A stretch of 64,000 bases of DNA from NCBI GenBank assembly GCA_964392175.1, contig CAYMOJ010000004.1:27572-91571 (forward strand), in the 5' to 3' direction. Positions within the stretch are counted from its first letter, which is position 1. The number at the start of each line of letters is the position of its first letter. A model generated the notes under the pieces. It worked only from the letters and a program-made list of their open reading frames with translations. It was not told the DNA's origin and did no database searches. Positions 25,377 through 33,532 of this stretch are shown piece by piece. This stretch comes from Firm-04 sp964392175. Its GTDB lineage: Bacteria; Bacillota; Clostridia; Oscillospirales; Ruminococcaceae. A program made the translations under genes and the position numbers.

Positions 25377-25904
25377 TCATTTTTCGCGCATGGCAATTTC
25401 CGCTGCCAGATGCTTTGGATAGTACAGCAGATATCCGCCGAAGGTTGCAAGCGTGGGGATCCACGGCAGCAGTGCCATGAGCAGACGCTGCAAGCCGGAG
25501 AGTGCCGAGAAGGTTTCCTTGCCCTGCACAATCAGGTTGATGATTTGCACACTGGGTGCATTGATGAGCAGGTAGATGTTGAAATACGGCATACTTTCCG
25601 GCATTGCCCAAAGCAAGAGATACAAAATCCACAATGGCAAAGCGGTCAGCAGGCTCATCACGAGTGGCTGCCATTTGGGTACAATGGTTCGTGTGGTGCG
25701 GTACAGTGCAAGATGTTCTTTTGCGATGCCTACGGCACAGTTGCCCATCAGCAGTACTTGTGTTATCAGGCAGCAGCACAGGCTGAGATAGCGCATCACC
25801 TTTTGTGGCAAAATAGCAAAGGAAAAGGCAAGCACAAGGCACATGATATGAGAAAGCAACAGCCAAATCAGGCAGCGCAGCGTGTTTTTGATCAGACGGG
25901 ACAT
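25377..25904 (-). CDS. Small integral membrane protein, unknown function
   Basis: A 175-residue hydrophobic protein not recognised. It has about four to five membrane segments: roughly residues 10-32, 38-60, 78-102, and further ones at 105-125 and 138-162, with a short basic/acidic tail (KHLAAEIAMREK). No enzymatic motif is seen. The start at 25904 has GGAGG directly upstream. It is divergent from a small ORF at 25972 and lies upstream of the PdaA-like gene in the same direction, separated by a hairpin. Confidence 0.7.
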   Translation of the reverse strand: MSRLIKNTLRCLIWLLLSHIMCLVLAFSFAILPQKVMRYLSLCCCLITQVLLMGNCAVGIAKEHLALYRTTRTIVPKWQPLVMSLLTALPLWILYLLLWAMPESMPYFNIYLLINAPSVQIINLIVQGKETFSALSGLQRLLMALLPWIPTLATFGGYLLYYPKHLAAEIAMREK

Positions 25905-25933
25905 ATTTCCTCCGTTTGAATTGCAAAAGATGT

Positions 25934-25962
25934 GGTATACTACCTACTACGGTAAAGGGCAA
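25934..25962 (-). promoter_or_regulatory. Promoter of the membrane protein gene, overlapping a divergent one
   Basis: On the minus strand, TTGCCC (25957-25962) and TATACC (25934-25939) with a 17-bp spacer. Its -10 shares bases with the divergent extended -10 (TGG-TATACT, 25933-25941) that serves the small ORF at 25972, so only one polymerase could bind at a time. Confidence 0.55.
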
Positions 25963-25971
25963 AGGAGCGTG

Positions 25972-26178
25972 ATGAACATGATACAGCCGTGGTTTGATGC
26001 AGATATGAAAATCTACACACCCAAAGTGCGTACTTTTTATGAGGGCACAGAGGATCCGGCAGGGGCGTGTGCAGCATCAGTTGGGCAGGAAGCGTTATTG
26101 TTGTGGAAGCCTGCAAAAATGCACACACAGCCCGCACCGCAATCCATGCAGGAAGATCAGCCGTATATTGAGCCGTAG
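25972..26178 (+). CDS. Small protein of unknown function
   Basis: A 68-residue ORF starting MNMIQPWFDADMKIYTPK and ending in a Gln/Pro-rich tail. I recognise no family. It is supported by AAAGGAG 5 nt before the ATG and an extended -10 promoter (TGG-TATACT, 25933-25941) about 30 bp upstream. No signal peptide or membrane segment is seen; the first 45 residues could be folded, while the rest looks disordered. Its last 22 bp overlap the 3' end of fucI on the opposite strand. Whether it is translated is uncertain. Confidence 0.5.
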   Translation: MNMIQPWFDADMKIYTPKVRTFYEGTEDPAGACAASVGQEALLLWKPAKMHTQPAPQSMQEDQPYIEP

Positions 26179-27917
26179 GCTGCGCAGGCGCGATAATCGG
26201 CTGATTCAAGATCTTTTGTGCCAAATGCGCTCCACACATGGGGGCGGTAGATGTTTTCATCGGGGATATTATGCAAAGATACCGGAATGCGCAGCATACT
26301 TGCCAGTGTAATGAGATCTGCACCGATATGCCCGTAAACAAATGCGCCATGATTTGCCCCCCAGTTTGCCATGACGGTGTACACATCACGGAATGCGCCT
26401 TCGCCGGTGGTGCGCGGAACGAACCAGGTGGTAGGCCAGGTGGGGTCGGTGCGCATATCCAGTGCTTTGTGTATGGCATCCGGGAGCACCGCTGTCCAGC
26501 CCTCTGCGATTTGCAGCACGGGTTGGTTGCCGTTGATGATATTCACGCGCAGCATGGTAACGGGCATTTCAGCCTGTGTACGGAAGTGAGAGGAGAAACC
26601 ACCACCGCGGAAATAGCCCAGGTTGGCAGGGCACCAGTCGGTCGCAGAAAGCATCGCGTCCATATCGTTTTGGGTGATATCCCACCATTGCTTCATCAGG
26701 GCGTTGCCGTTTTCGTCTTTGGCGCAGCCTGTGGCATCCAGTGCTGCTGCACCGGAGTTGATCAAGTGGATGAATCCGTTGGCAGCGATGCCTGTGGGCT
26801 TTTGCCCTGTCACGCGTGCAACGGCATCGGGGCTCCAATAGGTGCGCACATCGGCAAACACGGCTGCACGGCCTGTCAGCAAATGTGCAAAGAGCATGGC
26901 TGTACCATTTAAGCCATCGTTTTCGGTGGCAAGGATCAGTGGTTCTTTCTTGCCGTTCCAATCAAAGGTAGAATTTAAAATCGCCTCAGAGAAATCGCCG
27001 TTGGGGCACCAGTCTGTCCACTGTCGCTGCCCCTGGAAGCCTGCGCAGATGGCATTGTGCCCATTGGATTCTTCTTTCCAGCCCATTTCGCGCAGCTTTG
27101 GATTGCCAAGCATCAGGTCGCGGATGATGAGGGTCATCTTGCAGCAGAACTGTCGATCGGCAAGCTTTTCTTCAGCCGTATGGGGTGTTTCGTTGAGATC
27201 CATTCCCTCAGGGCATTTTGCAAGCATCCAGTGGAGGAGCGTTTCGTATTCTGCATGGTCATAAATTTCCAGCTTGATACGGCGCAGAATTTCGGTCATA
27301 TCCACCCACTCTGCACGAATGCCGAGATAATTCTGGAAGAAATCAGAGTTGCAGTAAGAGCCACCAATGCCCATTGCCACGCCACCGATATTCAGGTACG
27401 AACGGTTGCGCATCATACCAACGGCAATGGCACAACGCCCGAATTGCAGTAGCTTTTCCTTTACATCCTCAGGAACCTGTGTATCGTCGATATCCTGTAC
27501 ATCTCTGCCATAGATGGCAAAGGCGGGTAATCCACGTTGTGCGTGGGCAGCCATCGCTGCTGCAAGATACACCGCACCGGGGCGTTCCGTGCCATTAAAG
27601 CCCCATACCGCCTTGATCGTCAGTGGGTCGATATCCATGGTTTCAGAGCCGTAACACCAGCAGGGCGTGACGGAAAGGGTAGCGCAGACATTTTGGGTGG
27701 AGAAGAAATCCGCAGCCTTCGCAGCTTCTGCGCAGCCACCAATGGTTGTTGGCGCAATGACGCATTGTACAGGGGTACCATCCGGGTAGTACAGTTCGGT
27801 TTCCAACAGATTTTTTGCAGTTTCGGCAAGGCGCATACACTGTGCCTCCAGCGATTCCCGCACGCCAAACTGTCTGCCGTCAATCACGGGGCGTATGCCG
27901 ATCTTCGGGTAATTCAT
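26157..27917 (-). CDS. fucI: L-fucose isomerase
   Basis: A 586-residue cytoplasmic Mn-dependent isomerase converting L-fucose to L-fuculose (D-arabinose is a common side substrate). It begins NYPKIGIRPVIDGRQFGVRESL, typical of FucI, and ends with ADYRACAAYGSIYG; the metal-binding ATENDGLNG and GVAMGIGGSYCN motifs are present. The start at 27917 follows AAAGGAA. It overlaps the upstream sugar kinase gene by 4 bp and is the last gene of the operon fucA-fucU-kinase-fucI. Fucose would come from host mucin or plant xyloglucan. Confidence 0.95.
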   Translation of the reverse strand: MNYPKIGIRPVIDGRQFGVRESLEAQCMRLAETAKNLLETELYYPDGTPVQCVIAPTTIGGCAEAAKAADFFSTQNVCATLSVTPCWCYGSETMDIDPLTIKAVWGFNGTERPGAVYLAAAMAAHAQRGLPAFAIYGRDVQDIDDTQVPEDVKEKLLQFGRCAIAVGMMRNRSYLNIGGVAMGIGGSYCNSDFFQNYLGIRAEWVDMTEILRRIKLEIYDHAEYETLLHWMLAKCPEGMDLNETPHTAEEKLADRQFCCKMTLIIRDLMLGNPKLREMGWKEESNGHNAICAGFQGQRQWTDWCPNGDFSEAILNSTFDWNGKKEPLILATENDGLNGTAMLFAHLLTGRAAVFADVRTYWSPDAVARVTGQKPTGIAANGFIHLINSGAAALDATGCAKDENGNALMKQWWDITQNDMDAMLSATDWCPANLGYFRGGGFSSHFRTQAEMPVTMLRVNIINGNQPVLQIAEGWTAVLPDAIHKALDMRTDPTWPTTWFVPRTTGEGAFRDVYTVMANWGANHGAFVYGHIGADLITLASMLRIPVSLHNIPDENIYRPHVWSAFGTKDLESADYRACAAYGSIYG

Positions 27918-29404
27918 ATCGATTCGTTCCTTTCGTTTTTTTGTATGCAGGGCAGTGCAAGATACCGTTCCCACACCGCATGGTAATCCTGTTGGGGCTG
28001 ATAGGTTGTTACTGTCACAGAGTTTGCGACCATGCGCCTTGCTTCCTCTAACGATTGCACAGAGCCGTCTGCAAGCATTTGTATCAGCAGATTGCCACAC
28101 ACGGTTGCCTCAGTCGGCCCTGCCATGACGGGTATCCCGCAGGCATTGGCGGTCATTTGGCACAACAGGTGATCCTTCACGCCACCGCCCACCATATGGA
28201 TGCAGCAATATGCCTTGCCGGTGCATTCCCGGATCTGCGACAGAGCCTTTGCAAAACGCAAAGCAAGGCTTTCGTAGATGCAGCGCATCACAGCACCGAC
28301 CGAGTAGGGGATGGGCTGACCGGTTTCCTTGCAGTAAGCGCGAATGGCAGCGGGCATATCCCCGGATGCTGCAAATCGCGGATCATCGACATTGATCAGG
28401 CTTTGGAAAGCGTCTGCCGTCTGTGCAAGCTGTTCCAACTGGGCGTAGCTGTAGTTTTCGCCGTGCTGTGCGTAGATGCGCTTGGTTTCCTGTATCAGCC
28501 ACAGCCCGGAAATATTCTGCAAAAAGCTTGCTCTACCGCCATAACCGATTTCGTTTGTAACGGCATATTTCCTTGCGGTTTCGGTGCGCAGAGGCCGGGG
28601 CAGCTCTGTGCCGAACAGTGCCCATGTACCACAGGAGAGGAAAATGAAATCCGCATCACTTGCGGGAATGGCAGCCATGGCACATTGGGTATCGTGACCA
28701 CATACCGCCGTGATCTTCGCCGAAGGGATCGAAAGCTGCTTGCAAAGGGCATCACGCAAAGAACCGATCACTGTGCCGGAGGGTACGATCTCTGTAAAAA
28801 TACGGCGGGGCAGCGAAAGTGTTTCTATGAGCGTATCACTCCATCCGCCTGTGTCTGCATCCAGAAGCTGTGTGGTAGAGGCGATGGAACGTTCTGTGAC
28901 CTGCTTGCCGGTGAGCATGAAATGAAACAGATCCGGCATGAGCAGCATGGCGACGGTGGCGTCCTTCAGCCATGGTCTTGTGGTATAGTCTGCATATAGC
29001 TGATACACCGTGTTGATTTCCATTTGCTGCAAGCCGTTTATGTTGTAAAATTCCGCAGCGGATACCAGCTGTTCCACCTGTTTTGCCATACCCTGTGTGC
29101 GCGTATCGCGATAATGCATGGGGTTTTGCAGCAGTACACCGGCTGCATCGACAAGACCGTAGTCCACGCCCCAGGTATCCACAGCCGCAGAGCAATAGCC
29201 ATCGCCCACAGTGGCGTTTTGCAGCCCTGTATGAATGCCATGGAGCAAGCGCAGCACATCCCAATAGCAATGCTTGCCCACCGTAACGGGGGTATTGGAG
29301 AATCGGTGAACTTCTCTTGTTTGTAATTTTCCGTTTATGACCGCACCCAGTATGGCTCTTCCACCGGATGCGCCGATATCAAAGGCAAGATATTGCTTTG
29401 CCAT
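27914..29404 (-). CDS. FGGY-family sugar kinase, probable L-fuculokinase (rhamnulokinase-like)
   Basis: A 496-residue carbohydrate kinase. The N-terminal phosphate-binding motif is FDIGASGGRAIL; the catalytic Asp region is AVDTWGVDYGL; the ATP-binding half shows FLSCGTWALFG and HMVGGGVKDHLLCQMTAN. By sequence it looks closer to RhaB (rhamnulokinase) than to enteric FucK, but it sits between fucU and fucI, so L-fuculose is the likely substrate, giving L-fuculose 1-phosphate for FucA. The start at 29404 follows GGGGAGA. It overlaps fucI by 4 bp. No fucose transporter is adjacent, so uptake genes must be elsewhere. Confidence 0.88.
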   Translation of the reverse strand: MAKQYLAFDIGASGGRAILGAVINGKLQTREVHRFSNTPVTVGKHCYWDVLRLLHGIHTGLQNATVGDGYCSAAVDTWGVDYGLVDAAGVLLQNPMHYRDTRTQGMAKQVEQLVSAAEFYNINGLQQMEINTVYQLYADYTTRPWLKDATVAMLLMPDLFHFMLTGKQVTERSIASTTQLLDADTGGWSDTLIETLSLPRRIFTEIVPSGTVIGSLRDALCKQLSIPSAKITAVCGHDTQCAMAAIPASDADFIFLSCGTWALFGTELPRPLRTETARKYAVTNEIGYGGRASFLQNISGLWLIQETKRIYAQHGENYSYAQLEQLAQTADAFQSLINVDDPRFAASGDMPAAIRAYCKETGQPIPYSVGAVMRCIYESLALRFAKALSQIRECTGKAYCCIHMVGGGVKDHLLCQMTANACGIPVMAGPTEATVCGNLLIQMLADGSVQSLEEARRMVANSVTVTTYQPQQDYHAVWERYLALPCIQKNERNESI

Positions 29405-29434
29405 AGTGATTTCTCCCCTCGTTTTGGACGATGC

Positions 29435-29860
29435 TTACTGCACAACGCCCTTCTTCAGCAATATATTTGCATAGATGGCAGTTTCACCCGTTGCAACAAT
29501 GGCATATGCCTGCTTTGCGCGGTCATAAAACGCCTGCCGTTCGGTTTTGCCAATGCAGATATGCTTTTGGGCATTTTCGATGATGCTTTGGTATTCGCCC
29601 CAGATGGCAGGGGTTTCGGTATCCTGCGGTACAAGTGCCATCAGCTGCACAGGCTCGTCCACATAAGTATCGAGTGGCATCAGCGTCAGCATTGCCGAAA
29701 GAATTTCCGGTACGCCGTGGCCGTCCAGACGAATCAGCCGTTTTGCCAGAGAGGCAGCCGGAAAATTGCCGTCTGCAATTACGATTTCATCGCCGTGGCC
29801 CATTTCCATCATCACCTTCAGCAGTTCCGGCGAAAGAATCGGAGGGATTCCTTTGAGCAT
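29435..29860 (-). CDS. fucU: L-fucose mutarotase
   Basis: A 141-residue RbsD/FucU-family protein that interconverts alpha and beta anomers of L-fucose before isomerisation. It begins MLKGIPPILSPELLKVMMEMGHGDEI, with the conserved His in MGHGDEIVIADGNFPA, and has LMPLDTYVDEPV; the length is typical of FucU. AAGGAG precedes the ATG at 29860. It lies 6 bp after fucA and 30 bp before the kinase. Confidence 0.94.
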   Translation of the reverse strand: MLKGIPPILSPELLKVMMEMGHGDEIVIADGNFPAASLAKRLIRLDGHGVPEILSAMLTLMPLDTYVDEPVQLMALVPQDTETPAIWGEYQSIIENAQKHICIGKTERQAFYDRAKQAYAIVATGETAIYANILLKKGVVQ

Positions 29861-29866
29861 GGGGTG

Positions 29867-30586
29867 TCACTCCTTTCTGTCATCAGGCAGGGGAATGCCA
29901 CCATCATATTTCTGATAGCCGGGGTGCTTGCCTGTCACACCGTATTGTGCACGCATATTGCAAAGGCGATCAATGTTTTCGCGCGAGATTTCCTGTGCGC
30001 CACCCAGCAGATGCGCTGTCAGGTTGATTTTTGCAAACAGCTCCAAAGTCTCCATACGATAATACGCCGTGAGCAGATCTGCACCCACAGCAAGCGCACC
30101 ATGATTTTGCAGCAGCATCACATCGTGCTTTTGCAGATAGGGCGCAATGGCCTCCGGCACCTCATCGGTAGAGGGTGTGCCGTAGGGTGTTACCGGTACA
30201 GAGCCAAGAGCAATAACGGTTTCGATCATGCTGTAGCTGTCGAGTGCTTTATTTGCAACGGCATAGCCTGTCGCGGTAGGGGGGTGGGCGTGCAGCACCG
30301 CACCGACATCCGCGCGCTCTTGATAGCAGCGCAGGTGCATTTTGATTTCTGAAGAAGGCTTTCTGCCTTCTGCTGCTTCCAGAATATTGCCGTTTGCGTC
30401 GATGCGCACCAGAACATCGGATGTGATGAACGCTTTGCTGATGCCCGTAGGGGTTGCAAGAAAACTGCCATCCGCCAACCGTACGGATACATTCCCGTCG
30501 TTGGCTGCCACCCAGCCCAGCTGCCACATCTTGTGGCAAATATCGCAGATGGCTTCTTTGTGCTGTGCCAAAGTCATAGTCTGCAT
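29867..30586 (-). CDS. fucA: L-fuculose-phosphate aldolase (class II, zinc-dependent)
   Basis: A 239-residue aldolase cleaving L-fuculose 1-phosphate to dihydroxyacetone phosphate and L-lactaldehyde. The acidic residue is in PSSEIKMH, the zinc histidines in LHAHPPTATGYA and the later LLQNHGALAVG. NDGNVSVRLADG is the substrate-phosphate motif. I start at 30586 (MQTMTLAQ) because GGAGG lies just upstream; the longer frame has no support. First gene of the fucose operon, driven by the promoter at 30642-30670. No propanediol microcompartment genes are nearby, so lactaldehyde is handled elsewhere. Confidence 0.94.
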   Translation of the reverse strand: MQTMTLAQHKEAICDICHKMWQLGWVAANDGNVSVRLADGSFLATPTGISKAFITSDVLVRIDANGNILEAAEGRKPSSEIKMHLRCYQERADVGAVLHAHPPTATGYAVANKALDSYSMIETVIALGSVPVTPYGTPSTDEVPEAIAPYLQKHDVMLLQNHGALAVGADLLTAYYRMETLELFAKINLTAHLLGGAQEISRENIDRLCNMRAQYGVTGKHPGYQKYDGGIPLPDDRKE

Positions 30587-30641
30587 GGGGTTTGTCCTCC
30601 CTATGGAAATAAATTGAGTGATTACAATGGATGCTCTTTTC

Positions 30642-30670
30642 ATTATACATGATTTTCACAGCTTTGTCCA
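30642..30670 (-). promoter_or_regulatory. Promoter of the fucose operon
   Basis: On the minus strand, TGGACA (30665-30670) and TATAAT (30642-30647) with a 17-bp spacer, 56 bp upstream of fucA. No clear operator or cre-like site is visible. Confidence 0.75.
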
Positions 30671-30737
30671 GTATCTTTGTTGCTATTTTGTAAGAGTAGC
30701 CGAAATCAAAAAAAATTCGCTGCACAGCAAACCACGC

Positions 30738-30766
30738 TTGACGAATCATCAAAAGTAGAGTATAAT
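30738..30766 (+). promoter_or_regulatory. Promoter of rpe
   Basis: TTGACG (30738-30743) and TATAAT (30761-30766), 17-bp spacer, 50 bp before the start of the epimerase gene and divergent from the fucose operon. Confidence 0.85.
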
Positions 30767-30815
30767 AAGAGCGTAACATCAATGTGAAAACAGATGCTTT
30801 CCGGGAGGCTGCCCT

Positions 30816-31478
30816 ATGTGTATCATCTCTGCGTCCATCCTCAATGCCGATCTCGCAAATCTTGCAAATGTGGCGAAAATCGTTGAAAATTCAGGTGCCG
30901 ATGCCCTGCACTACGATGTGATGGACGGCTGCTTTGTCAATAATATTTCGTTTGGTCTGCCTGTGTTGCACGCACTGCGCCGCTGCACGGATCTGCCACT
31001 GGATGTACATCTCATGGTAAAAGATCCGCTGCGCTTTGTCAGCCGTTTTGTAGAGGCTGGGGCACAGTATCTTTCCTTTCATGTCGAGAGCGACTCCGAC
31101 CCAACGGAAACCATCGATGCCATTCATCGCTATGGCGTTGCAGCAGGCGTTGCTTTGTGCCCAAATACGCCGCTTTCTGTGATTTTGCCACTGCTGCCAA
31201 GGCTTCAGGCAGGGGATTTCATCTTGCTGATGACCGTAGAGCCGGGCTGGGGCAAGCAGGCATTCATCTACGATGTGCTGCCAAAGATCCGTCAGCTGCG
31301 CGCCCTGCTGGAAGAGCAAAAACTGCCGCTGCATATTCAGGTAGATGGCGGCATTCAGGCAGAAACCGCTGCCGTTTGCCGGGAAGCGGGCGTGGATTTT
31401 CTGGTTTCCGGCTCGTACCTGATGAATGCGGAGATCCCTGCGGATGCCGTGCAGCGTTTGCGTGGGCAGGGGAGTTGA
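30816..31478 (+). CDS. rpe: Ribulose-phosphate 3-epimerase
   Basis: A 220-residue TIM-barrel enzyme interconverting ribulose 5-phosphate and xylulose 5-phosphate in the pentose phosphate pathway. Motifs: ISASILNADLANL, HYDVMDGCFVNNISFG, LDVHLMV, MTVEPGWGKQ and QVDGGI. The usual GGQ in EPGxGGQ is GKQ here. The phosphate-binding VSGSYLM is present. The start at 30816 follows CGGGAGG. The pentose role would link to xylan breakdown, but it could equally be a hexulose-type epimerase paralogue, as this copy is single-gene and away from other pentose phosphate genes. Confidence 0.9.
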   Translation: MCIISASILNADLANLANVAKIVENSGADALHYDVMDGCFVNNISFGLPVLHALRRCTDLPLDVHLMVKDPLRFVSRFVEAGAQYLSFHVESDSDPTETIDAIHRYGVAAGVALCPNTPLSVILPLLPRLQAGDFILLMTVEPGWGKQAFIYDVLPKIRQLRALLEEQKLPLHIQVDGGIQAETAAVCREAGVDFLVSGSYLMNAEIPADAVQRLRGQGS

Positions 31479-31513
31479 TATTGCATTTTTGCGAAAAATA
31501 CAACAATATTGCT

Positions 31514-32056
31514 CTAATAATCCTTGAGAATGGCAGCAATGGCGTTGTGCTTGCAAATGCAGTGACCGTATTCTTCCAAATGCGCAAGGCTACGCTTTGT
31601 GACGGGTAGCAGGGTCGCGTATTCTCGCAGCAAATGCTGTGGTGCGCGATGCGCTGTCGTTAGATGAGAAAGCACCAGAAGCCTTCCACCGGCGGCTTCA
31701 TAAAGACTGCTTTGGCTTTGCGGTGAAAGATATGGTTTTAGTGCCCTGCAACAGGCTTTCAGTGTGTGCATATCTGCAAAAACAGCGGCTGCCCGGGTGT
31801 GATTTTCTTTGGGTTTTGGCTTGCTTGCCGTCAGATAGACGATCATGCCGTTTTCTACAGTAGGCAATAGCTCCGCCGTGACCTGCCTGCTGCAAAAGGG
31901 TATGCCACTGAACACCTCTGCACGCTGAATCAGAAACAACAAAAGCTGCTGCATGGGGTCATCTGCCGGATGACAGACAGCACTGTACGGCAGAGAAAGC
32001 TCTTCGGCAGTCAGTTCGATTTTTACCGTATCCGCAGAAAGCTGCTCGATGGTCAT
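31514..32056 (-). CDS. mecA: MecA-family adaptor protein
   Basis: A 180-residue protein resembling MecA, the adaptor that delivers proteins to the ClpCP protease. The N-terminal domain (MTIEQLSADTVKIELTAEE) and the MIVYLTASKP strand fit the substrate-binding half. The C-terminal part (SSLYEAAGGRLLVLSHL, then LAHLEEYGHCICKHNAIAAI) fits the ClpC-binding half, ending as MecA proteins do. The low-complexity middle is shorter than in Bacillus MecA (218 residues). AAGGAAGG precedes the ATG at 32056. Known roles are competence and stress proteolysis in Bacillus; here the targets are unknown. Confidence 0.82.
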   Translation of the reverse strand: MTIEQLSADTVKIELTAEELSLPYSAVCHPADDPMQQLLLFLIQRAEVFSGIPFCSRQVTAELLPTVENGMIVYLTASKPKPKENHTRAAAVFADMHTLKACCRALKPYLSPQSQSSLYEAAGGRLLVLSHLTTAHRAPQHLLREYATLLPVTKRSLAHLEEYGHCICKHNAIAAILKDY

Positions 32057-32242
32057 AGCATCCTTCCTTTCATAAACAGAATCGTTTCCTCATGTTGCTA
32101 GGGTAACCGCCACAAGGGGAAATATCATTGGTATATTGTATGGTATTCTTCGCCCCGTATTTTGGTGCGGCAGAATCACCGTAAAACAGAGAGAAAAAAC
32201 ATCAACAAAAGAACTTTTCCCCCCGAAAGGAGCAATCAAATC

Positions 32243-33472
32243 GTGCTTTTTCGTAAAAAAGGCAGAAAAATTTACACCTACCGCGTGAAAACCCGCAGAG
32301 TGTTCAGTCGTTATTCGCCGATGCGCTCTGCCCTTGCAGGCATCCTTTCTGTGGTGGTGCTTGCGGTGCTTGGCGTTGTGGGCTACAGTGTCATTGGCCC
32401 CATTGTGATCCGTGTGGAACAGGAGCAGACACATCCTACCACCGTGCCGGAACCATTTGTCGCTGAAAACACCACAGCAACATCTGCCACCACAACTACG
32501 GTGACTACATCGACCACCGCAACGGAATCGACCACAACGACCGCAACCATCCCCGAAGCAGTAGAGGCACTGCTCGTGTTGCAGCTCCCGGATGAGGCGG
32601 TGCATACGCCGGAAGCTTTGACGCAGGCTTTGCAAGATGCCAAAAATGCCGGCTACAATGCCGTTGTCATGCCCATGAAGCAGTATGGTGGAAAGCTATA
32701 TTACGCCTCCGAGATTGAGGGCACGGATATCTGCAAAGCAGTGCAATCTGCCCTGACCGCCGAGGAGATCGTTGCCATGGCGGAAAATGCAGGGCTTGTA
32801 CCCATGGCGGAGATCGTGACGATAGCCGATTATACCTATCCGCTGTATTCGTTTGCATCGGGTTACTTTTTTGCAAATGGTACAGACCGCTGGCTGGATG
32901 ATAAGGAATCGGAGGGCGGCAAGCCGTGGCTTAGCCCCTTTGCCCAAGAAAGCCGAGATTATCTTTGTGCCGTGGCAGAGGAGTTATATCAGGCAGGGTT
33001 TGCAAGGGTGCTGTGTGTCGATACCGAATACCCTGATTTCTACGATTCCGATTTGCAATATATCGGCAAGGATGTCAGTGATCCAACACGCCGCGCGGAT
33101 GGTCTGGCAGGGGTGCTCAACGCACTGGATGCCGGTGACACCGAATGTGCTTACGCGTTCGATTTGTATGCCGCCTTAAATCGCGAGGAGGAAGCCGTTC
33201 GCTCCGATACCTTTGCAGTCGAGAATGCTGTCATCACTTTTGATTATTATCTGTTCGCTACGCCTTTTTATCTGGGGAATGACCGATACGATCCGCGTGG
33301 CTTGTCCATCGCGGAAAAAACAACACTGCTGCTGACCGTTGCCGATGCCATCGCCGGAGATATGCACTATCTGCCTTGTGTATCCCACCGTGCGCTAACC
33401 GATGCAGAGGTCACGGAAGCGGTCGAAACGCTTCGCACGGCAGGCTTTGATACCGTTTTTGTCACAGAATAA
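32243..33472 (+). CDS. Membrane-anchored DUF4015 putative glycoside-hydrolase-like protein
   Basis: A 409-residue protein with a basic N-terminus, one membrane segment (about 31-53), a Thr-rich linker (about 65-100) and an extracellular domain resembling DUF4015, a TIM-barrel related to glycoside hydrolases. Acidic residues in CVDTEYPDFY could be catalytic by analogy, but no activity is established. I use the GTG at 32243 because AAAGGAGC lies 9 nt upstream; a TTG 27 codons earlier lacks an RBS. It lies 60 bp before the giant dockerin protease with a terminator between them. Confidence 0.72.
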   Translation: MLFRKKGRKIYTYRVKTRRVFSRYSPMRSALAGILSVVVLAVLGVVGYSVIGPIVIRVEQEQTHPTTVPEPFVAENTTATSATTTTVTTSTTATESTTTTATIPEAVEALLVLQLPDEAVHTPEALTQALQDAKNAGYNAVVMPMKQYGGKLYYASEIEGTDICKAVQSALTAEEIVAMAENAGLVPMAEIVTIADYTYPLYSFASGYFFANGTDRWLDDKESEGGKPWLSPFAQESRDYLCAVAEELYQAGFARVLCVDTEYPDFYDSDLQYIGKDVSDPTRRADGLAGVLNALDAGDTECAYAFDLYAALNREEEAVRSDTFAVENAVITFDYYLFATPFYLGNDRYDPRGLSIAEKTTLLLTVADAIAGDMHYLPCVSHRALTDAEVTEAVETLRTAGFDTVFVTE

Positions 33473-33484
33473 ATCCGCTTCATT

Positions 33485-33502
33485 GCGGCAAATGCCGCTT
33501 TT
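33485..33502 (+). terminator. Short terminator after the DUF4015 gene
   Basis: GCGGC/GCCGC stem (33485-33489 with 33494-33498) with a tetraloop and TTTT behind. A weak stem, so some read-through into the protease gene is possible. Confidence 0.6.
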
Positions 33503-33532
33503 GAAAATATAAATGTGTAAGGAGAAAAGACT

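Noticed and set aside
25192..25962. Minus-strand frame of 256 codons overlapping the membrane protein and PdaA-like genes
   Set aside because: It overlaps better genes in other frames and has no RBS or family resemblance.
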